From: Rallus limicola
Lineage: Eukaryota > Chordata > Aves > Gruiformes > Rallidae
Direction: 5' to 3'
NCBI GenBank assembly: GCA_022605955.1
Contig: JAKCOZ010000312.1
Coordinates: 1-64,000, forward strand
DNA length: 64,000 nucleotides
Shown here: positions 24,820 through 38,200 of the stretch, piece after piece
Layout of the letters: each line of letters starts with the position of its first letter
Numbering within the stretch: the stretch's first letter is position 1
Position numbers and translations under genes: made by a program
The notes under the pieces: model-generated
Databases searched by the model: none
What the model saw: only the letters and a program-made list of their open reading frames with translations
What the model was told of the DNA's origin: nothing

Positions 24820-26995
24820 TCCTACAGTGCTTTTCTCGGCCCTAGCAGACTGCAGTTCAAAACATGCTAAACGTCCAGCAATAACTCCCAAAGTAAAGAA
24901 GCTAGGACTGAAAGGCATAGCTTGTCTGAAACCTCCTAACAGGACACACAAGCAGACCCTGTCACTTTGGCTCTCAGCCTTTTCCTTTGCCTGGAAAGAG
25001 GGAACATGCCTGGAACCTCCTACGGTGCTTTTCTCGGCCCTAGCAGACTGCAGTTCAAAACATGCTAAACGTCCAGCAATAACTCCCAAAGTAAAGAAGC
25101 TAGGCATGAAAGGCATAGCTTGTCTGAAACCTCCTAACAGGACACACAAGCAGACCCTGTCACTTTGGCTCTCAGCCTTTTCCTTTGCCTGGAAAGAAGG
25201 AACATACCTGCTACCTCCTACAGTGCTTTTCTCGGCCCTAGCAGACTGCAGTTCAAAACATGCTAAACGTCCAGCAATAACTCCCAAAGTAAAGAAGCTA
25301 GGCATGAAAGGCATAGCTTGTCTGAAACCTCCTAACAGGACACACAAGCAGACCCTGTCACTTTGGCTCTCAGCCTTTTCCTTTGCCTGGAAAGAGGGAA
25401 CATGCCTGGAACCTCCTACGGTGCTTTTCTCGGCCCTAGCAGACTGCAGTTCAAAACATGCTAAACGTCCAGCAATAACTCCCAAAGTAAAGAAGCTAGG
25501 CATGAAAGGCATAGCTTGTCTGAAACCTTATAACAGGACACACAAGCAGACCCTGTCACTTTGGCTCTCAGCCTTTTCCTTTGCCTGGAAAGAAGGAACA
25601 TACCTGCTACCTCCTACAGTGCTTTTCTCGGCCCTAGCAGACTGCAGTTCAAAACACGCTAAACGTCCAGCAATAACTCCCAAAGTAAAGAAGCTAGGCA
25701 TGAAAGGCATAGCTTGTCTGAAACCTTATAACAGGACACACAAGCAGACCCTGTCACTTTGGCTCTCAGCCTTTTCCTTTGCCTGGAAAGAGGGAACATG
25801 CCTGGAACCTCCTACGGTGCTTTTCTCGGCCCTAGCAGACTGCAGTTCAAAACTTGCTAAACGTCCAGCAATAACTCCCAAAGTAAAGAAGCTAGGCATG
25901 AAAGGCATAGCTTGTCTGAAACCTCCTAACAGGACACACAAGCAGACCCTGTCACTTTGGCTCTCAGCCTTTTCCTTTGTCTGGAAAGAGGGAACATGCC
26001 TGGAACCTCCTACGGTGCTTTTCTCGGCCCTAGCAGACTGCAGTTCAAAACATGCTAAACGTCCAGCAATAACTCCCAAAGTAAAGAAGCTAGGCATGAA
26101 AGGCATAGCTTGTCTGAAACCTCCTAACAGGACACACAAGCAGACCCTGTCACTTTGGCTCTCAGCCTTTTCCTTTGCCTGGAAAGAGGGAACATGCCTG
26201 GAACCTCCTACGGTGCTTTTCTCGGCCCTAGCAGACTGCAGTTCAAAACATGCTAAACGTCCAGCAATAACTCCCAAAGTAAAGAAGCTAGGCATGAAAG
26301 GCATAGCTTGTCTGAAACCTCCTAACAGGACACACAAGCAGACCCTGTCACTTTGGCTCTCAGCCTTTTCCTTTGCCTGGAAAGAGGGAACATGCCTGGA
26401 ACCTCCTACGGTGCTTTTCTCGGCCCTAGCAGACTGCAGTTCAAAACATGCTAAACGTCCAGCAATAACTCCCAAAGTAAAGAAGCTAGGCATGAAAGGC
26501 ATAGCTTGTCTGAAACCTCCTAACAGGACACACAAGCAGACCCTGTCACTTTGGCTCTCAGCCTTTTCCTTTGCCTGGAAAGAGGGAACATGCCTGGAAC
26601 CTCCTACGGTGCTTTTCTCGGCCCTAGCAGACTGCAGTTCAAAACATGCTAAACGTCCAGCAATAACTCCCAAAGTAAAGAAGCTAGGCATGAAAGGCAT
26701 AGCTTGTCTGAAACCTCCTAACAGGACACACAAGCAGACCCTGTCACTTTGGCTCTCAGCCTTTTCCTTTGCCTGGAAAGAAGGAACATACCTGCTACCT
26801 CCTACAGTGCTTTTCTCGGCCCTAGCAGACTGCAGTTCAAAACACGCTAAACGTCCAGCAATAACTCCCAAAGTAAAGAAGCTAGGCATGAAAGGCATAG
26901 CTTGTCTGAAACCTCCTAACAGGACACACAAGCAGACCCTGTCACTTTGGCTCTCAGCCTTTTCCTTTGCCTGGAAAGAAGGAACATACCTGCTA

Positions 26996-26998
26996 CCC
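26996..26998. other. Second copy of the 1-bp insertion, 11 monomers downstream
   Basis: This is the same CCC change in a Y-class unit, 2179 bases after the first (11 x 198 plus the extra base). After this point the array is back in the phase it had at base 1. The downstream neighbours of the two insertions differ in monomer type, so the two were not copied as one long identical block. Confidence 0.93.
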
Positions 26999-27310
26999 TC
27001 CTACAGTGCTTTTCTCGGCCCTAGCAGACTGCAGTTCAAAACATGCTAAACGTCCATCAATAACTCCCAAAGTAAAGAAGCTAGGCATGAAAGGCATAGC
27101 TTGTCTGAAACGTTATAACAGGACACACAAGCAGACCCTGTCACTTTGGCTCTCAGCCTTTTCCTTTGCCTGGAAAGAAGGAACATACCTGCTACCTCCT
27201 ACAGTGCTTTTCTCGGCCCTAGCAGACTGCAGTTCAAAACATGCTAAACGTCCAGCAATAACTCCCAAAGTAAAGAAGCTAGGCATGAAAGGCATAGCTT
27301 GTCTGAAACC

Positions 27311-29488
27311 TTATAACAGGACACACAAGCAGACCCTGTCACTTTGGCTCTCAGCCTTTTCCTTTGCCTGGAAAGAGGGAACATGCCTGGAACCTCCTAC
27401 GGTGCTTTTCTCGGCCCTAGCAGACTGCAGTTCAAAACATGCTAAACGTCCAGCAATAACTCCCAAAGTAAAGAAGCTAGGATTGAAAGGCATAGCTTGT
27501 CTGAAACCTCCTAACAGGACACACAAGCAGACCCTGTCACTTTGGCTCTCAGCCTTTTCCTTTGCCTGGAAAGAGGGAACATGCCTGGAACCTCCTACGG
27601 TGCTTTTCTCGGCCCTAGCAGACTGCAGTTCAAAACATGCTAAACGTCCAGCAATAACTCCCAAAGTAAAGAAGCTAGGACTGAAAGGCATAGCTTGTCT
27701 GAAACCTCCTAACAGGACACACAAGCAGACCCTGTCACTTTGGCTCTCAGCCTTTTCCTTTGCCTGGAAAGAGGGAACATGCCTGGAACCTCCTACGGTG
27801 CTTTTCTCGGCCCTAGCAGACTGCAGTTCAAAACATGCTAAACGTCCAGCAATAACTCCCAAAGTAAAGAAGCTAGGCATGAAAGGCATAGCTTGTCTGA
27901 AACCTCCTAACAGGACACACAAGCAGACCCTGTCACTTTGGCTCTCAGCCTTTTCCTTTGCCTGGAAAGAAGGAACATACCTGCTACCTCCTACAGTGCT
28001 TTTCTCGGCCCTAGCAGACTGCAGTTCAAAACATGCTAAACGTCCAGCAATAACTCCCAAAGTAAAGAAGCTAGGACTGAAAGGCATAGCTTGTCTGAAA
28101 CCTCCTAACAGGACACACAAGCAGACCCTGTCACTTTGGCTCTCAGCCTTTTCCTTTGCCTGGAAAGAGGGAACATGCCTGGAACCTCCTACGGTGCTTT
28201 TCTCGGCCCTAGCAGACTGCAGTTCAAAACATGCTAAACGTCCAGCAATAACTCCCAAAGTAAAGAAGCTAGGACTGAAAGGCATAGCTTGTCTGAAACC
28301 TCCTAACAGGACACACAAGCAGACCCTGTCACTTTGGCTCTCAGCCTTTTCCTTTGCCTGGAAAGAAGGAACATACCTGCTACCTCCTACGGTGCTTTTC
28401 TCGGCCCTAGCAGACTGCAGTTCAAAACATGCTAAACGTCCAGCAATAACTCCCAAAGTAAAGAAGCTAGGCATGAAAGGCATAGCTTGTCTGAAACCTC
28501 CTAACAGGACACACAAGCAGACCCTGTCACTTTGGCTCTCAGCCTTTTCCTTTGCCTGGAAAGAGGGAACATGCCTGGAACCTCCTACGGTGCTTTTCTC
28601 GGCCCTAGCAGACTGCAGTTCAAAACATGCTAAACGTCCAGCAATAACTCCCAAAGTAAAGAAGCTAGGCATGAAAGGCATAGCTTGTCTGAAACCTCCT
28701 AACAGGACACACAAGCAGACCCTGTCACTTTGGCTCTCAGCCTTTTCCTTTGCCTGGAAAGAGGGAACATGCCTGGAACCTCCTACGGTGCTTTTCTCGG
28801 CCCTAGCAGACTGCAGTTCAAAACATGCTAAACGTCCAGCAATAACTCCCAAAGTAAAGAAGCTAGGACTGAAAGGCATAGCTTGTCTGAAACCTCCTAA
28901 CAGGACACACAAGCAGACCCTGTCACTTTGGCTCTCAGCCTTTTCCTTTGCCTGGAAAGAAGGAACATACCTGCTACCTCCTACAGTGCTTTTCTCGGCC
29001 CTAGCAGACTGCAGTTCAAAACATGCTAAACGTCCAGCAATAACTCCCAAAGTAAAGAAGCTAGGACTGAAAGGCATAGCTTGTCTGAAACCTCCTAACA
29101 GGACACACAAGCAGACCCTGTCACTTTGGCTCTCAGCCTTTTCCTTTGCCTGGAAAGAGGGAACATGCCTGGAACCTCCTACGGTGCTTTTCTCGGCCCT
29201 AGCAGACTGCAGTTCAAAACATGCTAAACGTCCAGCAATAACTCCCAAAGTAAAGAAGCTAGGCATGAAAGGCATAGCTTGTCTGAAACCTCCTAACAGG
29301 ACACACAAGCAGACCCTGTCACTTTGGCTCTCAGCCTTTTCCTTTGCCTGGAAAGAAGGAACATACCTGCTACCTCCTACAGTGCTTTTCTCGGCCCTAG
29401 CAGACTGCAGTTCAAAACATGCTAAACGTCCAGCAATAACTCCCAAAGTAAAGAAGCTAGGCATGAAAGGCATAGCTTGTCTGAAACC
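27311..29488. repeat. 11-monomer interval between TA186-187 marker units
   Basis: TA186-187 units, recognisable as CCTTATAAC, lie at 27311 and 29489, exactly 2178 bases apart. The interior is rich in ACT units alternating with Y and P units, and it lacks the T115/T43 unit that marks the later 11-mer copies. It therefore has the same length as the later HOR but different content, and is better seen as an 11-monomer register than as a true copy. Confidence 0.6.
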
Positions 29489-29814
29489 TTATAACAGGAC
29501 ACACAAGCAGACCCTGTCACTTTGGCTCTCAGCCTTTTCCTTTGCCTGGAAAGAGGGAACATGCCTGGAACCTCCTACGGTGCTTTTCTCGGCCCTAGCA
29601 GACTGCAGTTCAAAACATGCTAAACGTCCAGCAATAACTCCCAAAGTAAAGAAGCTAGGCATGAAAGGCATAGCTTGTCTGAAACCTCCTAACAGGACAC
29701 ACAAGCAGACCCTGTCACTTTGGCTCTCAGCCTTTTCCTTTGCCTGGAAAGAGGGAACATGCCTGGAACCTCCTACGGTGCTTTTCTCGGCCCTAGCAGA
29801 CTGCAGTTCAAAAC

Positions 29815-32800
29815 TTGCTAAACGTCCAGCAATAACTCCCAAAGTAAAGAAGCTAGGACTGAAAGGCATAGCTTGTCTGAAACCTCCTAACAGGACACAC
29901 AAGCAGACCCTGTCACTTTGGCTCTCAGCCTTTTCCTTTGTCTGGAAAGAGGGAACATGCCTGGAACCTCCTACGGTGCTTTTCTCGGCCCTAGCAGACT
30001 GCAGTTCAAAACATGCTAAACGTCCAGCAATAACTCCCAAAGTAAAGAAGCTAGGACTGAAAGGCATAGCTTGTCTGAAACCTCCTAACAGGACACACAA
30101 GCAGACCCTGTCACTTTGGCTCTCAGCCTTTTCCTTTGCCTGGAAAGAGGGAACATGCCTGGAACCTCCTACGGTGCTTTTCTCGGCCCTAGCAGACTGC
30201 AGTTCAAAACATGCTAAACGTCCATCAATAACTCCCAAAGTAAAGAAGCTAGGCATGAAAGGCATAGCTTGTCTGAAACCTCCTAACAGGACACACAAGC
30301 AGACCCTGTCACTTTGGCTCTCAGCCTTTTCCTTTGCCTGGAAAGAGGGAACATGCCTGGAACCTCCTACGGTGCTTTTCTCGGCCCTAGCAGACTGCAG
30401 TTCAAAACATGCTAAACGTCCAGCAATAACTCCCAAAGTAAAGAAGCTAGGCATGAAAGGCATAGCTTGTCTGAAACCTCCTAACAGGACACACAAGCAG
30501 ACCCTGTCACTTTGGCTCTCAGCCTTTTCCTTTGCCTGGAAAGAGGGAACATGCCTGGAACCTCCTACGGTGCTTTTCTCGGCCCTAGCAGACTGCAGTT
30601 CAAAACATGCTAAACGTCCAGCAATAACTCCCAAAGTAAAGAAGCTAGGCATGAAAGGCATAGCTTGTCTGAAACCTCCTAACAGGACACACAAGCAGAC
30701 CCTGTCACTTTGGCTCTCAGCCTTTTCCTTTGCCTGGAAAGAAGGAACATACCTGCTACCTCCTACGGTGCTTTTCTCGGCCCTAGCAGACTGCAGTTCA
30801 AAACATGCTAAACGTCCAGCAATAACTCCCAAAGTAAAGAAGCTAGGCATGAAAGGCATAGCTTGTCTGAAACCTCCTAACAGGACACACAAGCAGACCC
30901 TGTCACTTTGGCTCTCAGCCTTTTCCTTTGCCTGGAAAGAGGGAACATGCCTGGAACCTCCTACGGTGCTTTTCTCGGCCCTAGCAGACTGCAGTTCAAA
31001 ACATGCTAAACGTCCAGCAATAACTCCCAAAGTAAAGAAGCTAGGCATGAAAGGCATAGCTTGTCTGAAACCTCCTAACAGGACACACAAGCAGACCCTG
31101 TCACTTTGGCTCTCAGCCTTTTCCTTTGCCTGGAAAGAGGGAACATGCCTGGAAGCTCCTACGGTGCTTTTCTCGGCCCTAGCAGACTGCAGTTCAAAAC
31201 ATGCTAAACGTCCAGCAATAACTCCCAAAGTAAAGAAGCTAGGACTGAAAGGCATAGCTTGTCTGAAACCTCCTAACAGGACACACAAGCAGACCCTGTC
31301 ACTTTGGCTCTCAGCCTTTTCCTTTGCCTGGAAAGAGGGAACATGCCTGGAACCTCCTACGGTGCTTTTCTCGGCCCTAGCAGACTGCAGTTCAAAACTT
31401 GCTAAACGTCCAGCAATAACTCCCAAAGTAAAGAAGCTAGGACTGAAAGGCATAGCTTGTCTGAAACCTCCTAACAGGACACACAAGCAGACCCTGTCAC
31501 TTTGGCTCTCAGCCTTTTCCTTTGTCTGGAAAGAGGGAACATGCCTGGAACCTCCTACGGTGCTTTTCTCGGCCCTAGCAGACTGCAGTTCAAAACATGC
31601 TAAACGTCCAGCAATAACTCCCAAAGTAAAGAAGCTAGGACTGAAAGGCATAGCTTGTCTGAAACCTCCTAACAGGACACACAAGCAGACCCTGTCACTT
31701 TGGCTCTCAGCCTTTTCCTTTGCCTGGAAAGAGGGAACATGCCTGGAACCTCCTACGGTGCTTTTCTCGGCCCTAGCAGACTGCAGTTCAAAACATGCTA
31801 AACGTCCATCAATAACTCCCAAAGTAAAGAAGCTAGGCATGAAAGGCATAGCTTGTCTGAAACCTCCTAACAGGACACACAAGCAGACCCTGTCACTTTG
31901 GCTCTCAGCCTTTTCCTTTGCCTGGAAAGAGGGAACATGCCTGGAACCTCCTACGGTGCTTTTCTCGGCCCTAGCAGACTGCAGTTCAAAACATGCTAAA
32001 CGTCCAGCAATAACTCCCAAAGTAAAGAAGCTAGGCATGAAAGGCATAGCTTGTCTGAAACCTCCTAACAGGACACACAAGCAGACCCTGTCACTTTGGC
32101 TCTCAGCCTTTTCCTTTGCCTGGAAAGAAGGAACATACCTGCTACCTCCTACGGTGCTTTTCTCGGCCCTAGCAGACTGCAGTTCAAAACATGCTAAACG
32201 TCCAGCAATAACTCCCAAAGTAAAGAAGCTAGGCATGAAAGGCATAGCTTGTCTGAAACCTCCTAACAGGACACACAAGCAGACCCTGTCACTTTGGCTC
32301 TCAGCCTTTTCCTTTGCCTGGAAAGAGGGAACATGCCTGGAACCTCCTACGGTGCTTTTCTCGGCCCTAGCAGACTGCAGTTCAAAACATGCTAAACGTC
32401 CAGCAATAACTCCCAAAGTAAAGAAGCTAGGCATGAAAGGCATAGCTTGTCTGAAACCTCCTAACAGGACACACAAGCAGACCCTGTCACTTTGGCTCTC
32501 AGCCTTTTCCTTTGCCTGGAAAGAGGGAACATGCCTGGAAGCTCCTACGGTGCTTTTCTCGGCCCTAGCAGACTGCAGTTCAAAACATGCTAAACGTCCA
32601 GCAATAACTCCCAAAGTAAAGAAGCTAGGACTGAAAGGCATAGCTTGTCTGAAACCTCCTAACAGGACACACAAGCAGACCCTGTCACTTTGGCTCTCAG
32701 CCTTTTCCTTTGCCTGGAAAGAAGGAACATACCTGCTACCTCCTACAGTGCTTTTCTCGGCCCTAGCAGACTGCAGTTCAAAACATGCTAAACGTCCAGC

Positions 32801-33576
32801 AATAACTCCCAAAGTAAAGAAGCTAGGACTGAAAGGCATAGCTTGTCTGAAACCTCCTAACAGGACACACAAGCAGACCCTGTCACTTTGGCTCTCAGCC
32901 TTTTCCTTTGCCTGGAAAGAGGGAACATGCCTGGAACCTCCTACGGTGCTTTTCTCGGCCCTAGCAGACTGCAGTTCAAAACATGCTAAACGTCCAGCAA
33001 TAACTCCCAAAGTAAAGAAGCTAGGCATGAAAGGCATAGCTTGTCTGAAACCTCCTAACAGGACACACAAGCAGACCCTGTCACTTTGGCTCTCAGCCTT
33101 TTCCTTTGCCTGGAAAGAAGGAACATACCTGCTACCTCCTACAGTGCTTTTCTCGGCCCTAGCAGACTGCAGTTCAAAACATGCTAAACGTCCAGCAATA
33201 ACTCCCAAAGTAAAGAAGCTAGGCATGAAAGGCATAGCTTGTCTGAAACCTTATAACAGGACACACAAGCAGACCCTGTCACTTTGGCTCTCAGCCTTTT
33301 CCTTTGCCTGGAAAGAGGGAACATGCCTGGAACCTCCTACGGTGCTTTTCTCGGCCCTAGCAGACTGCAGTTCAAAACATGCTAAACGTCCAGCAATAAC
33401 TCCCAAAGTAAAGAAGCTAGGCATGAAAGGCATAGCTTGTCTGAAACCTCCTAACAGGACACACAAGCAGACCCTGTCACTTTGGCTCTCAGCCTTTTCC
33501 TTTGCCTGGAAAGAGGGAACATGCCTGGAACCTCCTACGGTGCTTTTCTCGGCCCTAGCAGACTGCAGTTCAAAAC
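29815..33576. repeat. Tandem 8-mer then 11-mer marked by T115 and T129 units
   Basis: T115 units (AAACTTGCT), each also carrying ACT and T43, occur at 29815, 31399 and 33577: 8 and then 11 monomers apart. Two units after each of the first three comes a T129 unit (CCATCAATA), near 30224, 31808 and 33986. The 8-unit version therefore looks like the 11-unit version with three units missing. This segment appears to be an early or contracted form of the HOR that becomes regular after 36 kb. Confidence 0.75.
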
Positions 33577-36022
33577 TTGCTAAACGTCCAGCAATAACTC
33601 CCAAAGTAAAGAAGCTAGGACTGAAAGGCATAGCTTGTCTGAAACCTCCTAACAGGACACACAAGCAGACCCTGTCACTTTGGCTCTCAGCCTTTTCCTT
33701 TGTCTGGAAAAAGGGAACATGCCTGGAACCTCCTACGGTGCTTTTCTCGGCCCTAGCAGACTGCAGTTCAAAACATGCTAAACGTCCAGCAATAACTCCC
33801 AAAGTAAAGAAGCTAGGACTGAAAGGCATAGCTTGTCTGAAACCTCCTAACAGGACACACAAGCAGACCCTGTCACTTTGGCTCTCAGCCTTTTCCTTTG
33901 CCTGGAAAGAGGGAACATGCCTGGAAGCTCCTACGGTGCTTTTCTCGGCCCTAGCAGACTGCAGTTCAAAACATGCTAAACGTCCATCAATAACTCCCAA
34001 AGTAAAGAAGCTAGGCATGAAAGGCATAGCTTGTCTGAAACCTCCTAACAGGACACACAAGCAGACCCTGTCACTTTGGCTCTCAGCCTTTTCCTTTGCC
34101 TGGAAAGAGGGAACATGCCTGGAACCTCCTACGGTGCTTTTCTCGGCCCTAGCAGACTGCAGTTCAAAACATGCTAAACGTCCAGCAATAACTCCCAAAG
34201 TAAAGAAGCTAGGCATGAAAGGCATAGCTTGTCTGAAACCTCCTAACAGGACACACAAGCAGACCCTGTCACTTTGGCTCTCAGCCTTTTCCTTTGCCTG
34301 GAAAGAGGGAACATGCCTGGAACCTCCTACGGTGCTTTTCTCGGCCCTAGCAGACTGCAGTTCAAAACATGCTAAACGTCCAGCAATAACTCCCAAAGTA
34401 AAGAAGCTAGGCATGAAAGGCATAGCTTGTCTGAAACCTCCTAACAGGACACACAAGCAGACCCTGTCACTTTGGCTCTCAGCCTTTTCCTTTGCCTGGA
34501 AAGAGGGAACATGCCTGGAACCTCCTACGGTGCTTTTCTCGGCCCTAGCAGACTGCAGTTCAAAACATGCTAAACGTCCAGCAATAACTCCCAAAGTAAA
34601 GAAGCTAGGCATGAAAGGCATAGCTTGTCTGAAACCTCCTAACAGGACACACAAGCAGACCCTGTCACTTTGGCTCTCAGCCTTTTCCTTTGCCTGGAAA
34701 GAAGGAACATACCTGCTACCTCCTACAGTGCTTTTCTCGGCCCTAGCAGACTGCAGTTCAAAACACGCTAAACGTCCATCAATAACTCCCAAAGTAAAGA
34801 AGCTAGGCATGAAAGGCATAGCTTGTCTGAAACCTCCTAACAGGACACACAAGCAGACCCTGTCACTTTGGCTCTCAGCCTTTTCCTTTGCCTGGAAAGA
34901 GGGAACATGCCTGGAACCTCCTACGGTGCTTTTCTCGGCCCTAGCAGACTGCAGTTCAAAACATGCTAAACGTCCAGCAATAACTCCCAAAGTAAAGAAG
35001 CTAGGCATGAAAGGCATAGCTTGTCTGAAACCTCCTAACAGGACACACAAGCAGACCCTGTCACTTTGGCTCTCAGCCTTTTCCTTTGCCTGGAAAGAGG
35101 GAACATGCCTGGAACCTCCTACGGTGCTTTTCTCGGCCCTAGCAGACTGCAGTTCAAAACATGCTAAACGTCCAGCAATAACTCCCAAAGTAAAGAAGCT
35201 AGGCATGAAAGGCATAGCTTGTCTGAAACCTCCTAACAGGACACACAAGCAGACCCTGTCACTTTGGCTCTCAGCCTTTTCCTTTGCCTGGAAAGAGGGA
35301 ACATGCCTGGAACCTCCTACGGTGCTTTTCTCGGCCCTAGCAGACTGCAGTTCAAAACATGCTAAACGTCCAGCAATAACTCCCAAAGTAAAGAAGCTAG
35401 GCATGAAAGGCATAGCTTGTCTGAAACCTCCTAACAGGACACACAAGCAGACCCTGTCACTTTGGCTCTCAGCCTTTTCCTTTGCCTGGAAAGAAGGAAC
35501 ATACCTGCTACCTCCTACAGTGCTTTTCTCGGCCCTAGCAGACTGCAGTTCAAAACACGCTAAACGTCCAGCAATAACTCCCAAAGTAAAGAAGCTAGGC
35601 ATGAAAGGCATAGCTTGTCTGAAACCTCCTAACAGGACACACAAGCAGACCCTGTCACTTTGGCTCTCAGCCTTTTCCTTTGCCTGGAAAGAAGGAACAT
35701 ACCTGCTACCTCCTACAGTGCTTTTCTCGGCCCTAGCAGACTGCAGTTCAAAACATGCTAAACGTCCAGCAATAACTCCCAAAGTAAAGAAGCTAGGCAT
35801 GAAAGGCATAGCTTGTCTGAAACCTTATAACAGGACACACAAGCAGACCCTGTCACTTTGGCTCTCAGCCTTTTCCTTTGCCTGGAAAGAAGGAACATAC
35901 CTGCTACCTCCTACAGTGCTTTTCTCGGCCCTAGCAGACTGCAGTTCAAAACACGCTAAACGTCCAGCAATAACTCCCAAAGTAAAGAAGCTAGGCATGA
36001 AAGGCATAGCTTGTCTGAAACC

Positions 36023-38200
36023 TTATAACAGGACACACAAGCAGACCCTGTCACTTTGGCTCTCAGCCTTTTCCTTTGCCTGGAAAGAGGGAACATGCCT
36101 GGAACCTCCTACGGTGCTTTTCTCGGCCCTAGCAGACTGCAGTTCAAAACTTGCTAAACGTCCAGCAATAACTCCCAAAGTAAAGAAGCTAGGACTGAAA
36201 GGCATAGCTTGTCTGAAACCTCCTAACAGGACACACAAGCAGACCCTGTCACTTTGGCTCTCAGCCTTTTCCTTTGTCTGGAAAGAGGGAACATGCCTGG
36301 AACCTCCTACGGTGCTTTTCTCGGCCCTAGCAGACTGCAGTTCAAAACATGCTAAACGTCCAGCAATAACTCCCAAAGTAAAGAAGCTAGGACTGAAAGG
36401 CATAGCTTGTCTGAAACCTCCTAACAGGACACACAAGCAGACCCTGTCACTTTGGCTCTCAGCCTTTTCCTTTGCCTGGAAAGAGGGAACATGCCTGGAA
36501 CCTCCTACGGTGCTTTTCTCGGCCCTAGCAGACTGCAGTTCAAAACATGCTAAACGTCCAGCAATAACTCCCAAAGTAAAGAAGCTAGGATTGAAAGGCA
36601 TAGCTTGTCTGAAACCTCCTAACAGGACACACAAGCAGACCCTGTCACTTTGGCTCTCAGCCTTTTCCTTTGCCTGGAAAGAGGGAACATGCCTGGAACC
36701 TCCTACGGTGCTTTTCTCGGCCCTAGCAGACTGCAGTTCAAAACATGCTAAACGTCCAGCAATAACTCCCAAAGTAAAGAAGCTAGGCATGAAAGGCATA
36801 GCTTGTCTGAAACCTCCTAACAGGACACACAAGCAGACCCTGTCACTTTGGCTCTCAGCCTTTTCCTTTGCCTGGAAAGAGGGAACATGCCTGGAACCTC
36901 CTACGGTGCTTTTCTCGGCCCTAGCAGACTGCAGTTCAAAACATGCTAAACGTCCAGCAATAACTCCCAAAGTAAAGAAGCTAGGCATGAAAGGCATAGC
37001 TTGTCTGAAACCTCCTAACAGGACACACAAGCAGACCCTGTCACTTTGGCTCTCAGCCTTTTCCTTTGCCTGGAAAGAGGGAACATGCCTGGAACCTCCT
37101 ACGGTGCTTTTCTCGGCCCTAGCAGACTGCAGTTCAAAACATGCTAAACGTCCAGCAATAACTCCCAAAGTAAAGAAGCTAGGCATGAAAGGCATAGCTT
37201 GTCTGAAACCTCCTAACAGGACACACAAGCAGACCCTGTCACTTTGGCTCTCAGCCTTTTCCTTTGCCTGGAAAGAAGGAACATACCTGCTACCTCCTAC
37301 AGTGCTTTTCTCGGCCCTAGCAGACTGCAGTTCAAAACACGCTAAACGTCCAGCAATAACTCCCAAAGTAAAGAAGCTAGGCATGAAAGGCATAGCTTGT
37401 CTGAAACCTCCTAACAGGACACACAAGCAGACCCTGTCACTTTGGCTCTCAGCCTTTTCCTTTGCCTGGAAAGAAGGAACATACCTGCTACCTCCTACAG
37501 TGCTTTTCTCGGCCCTAGCAGACTGCAGTTCAAAACATGCTAAACGTCCAGCAATAACTCCCAAAGTAAAGAAGCTAGGCATGAAAGGCATAGCTTGTCT
37601 GAAACCTTATAACAGGACACACAAGCAGACCCTGTCACTTTGGCTCTCAGCCTTTTCCTTTGCCTGGAAAGAGGGAACATGCCTGGAACCTCCTACGGTG
37701 CTTTTCTCGGCCCTAGCAGACTGCAGTTCAAAACATGCTAAACGTCCAGCAATAACTCCCAAAGTAAAGAAGCTAGGCATGAAAGGCATAGCTTGTCTGA
37801 AACCTCCTAACAGGACACACAAGCAGACCCTGTCACTTTGGCTCTCAGCCTTTTCCTTTGCCTGGAAAGAGGGAACATGCCTGGAACCTCCTACGGTGCT
37901 TTTCTCGGCCCTAGCAGACTGCAGTTCAAAACATGCTAAACGTCCAGCAATAACTCCCAAAGTAAAGAAGCTAGGCATGAAAGGCATAGCTTGTCTGAAA
38001 CCTCCTAACAGGACACACAAGCAGACCCTGTCACTTTGGCTCTCAGCCTTTTCCTTTGCCTGGAAAGAAGGAACATACCTGCTACCTCCTACAGTGCTTT
38101 TCTCGGCCCTAGCAGACTGCAGTTCAAAACATGCTAAACGTCCAGCAATAACTCCCAAAGTAAAGAAGCTAGGCATGAAAGGCATAGCTTGTCTGAAACC
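36023..38200. repeat. 11-mer higher-order repeat, copy 1 (2178 bp)
   Basis: This copy begins at the TA186-187 marker unit and runs to the next one of the same rank. Within it the order is: T115/ACT/T43 unit (36151), ACT P unit, ATT P unit (near 36588), several CAT P units, two Y units, a second TA186-187 unit at 37607, a P unit and a Y unit. The marker spacing is 8 then 3. A C116 variant (CACGCT) sits near 37338. Confidence 0.9.
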
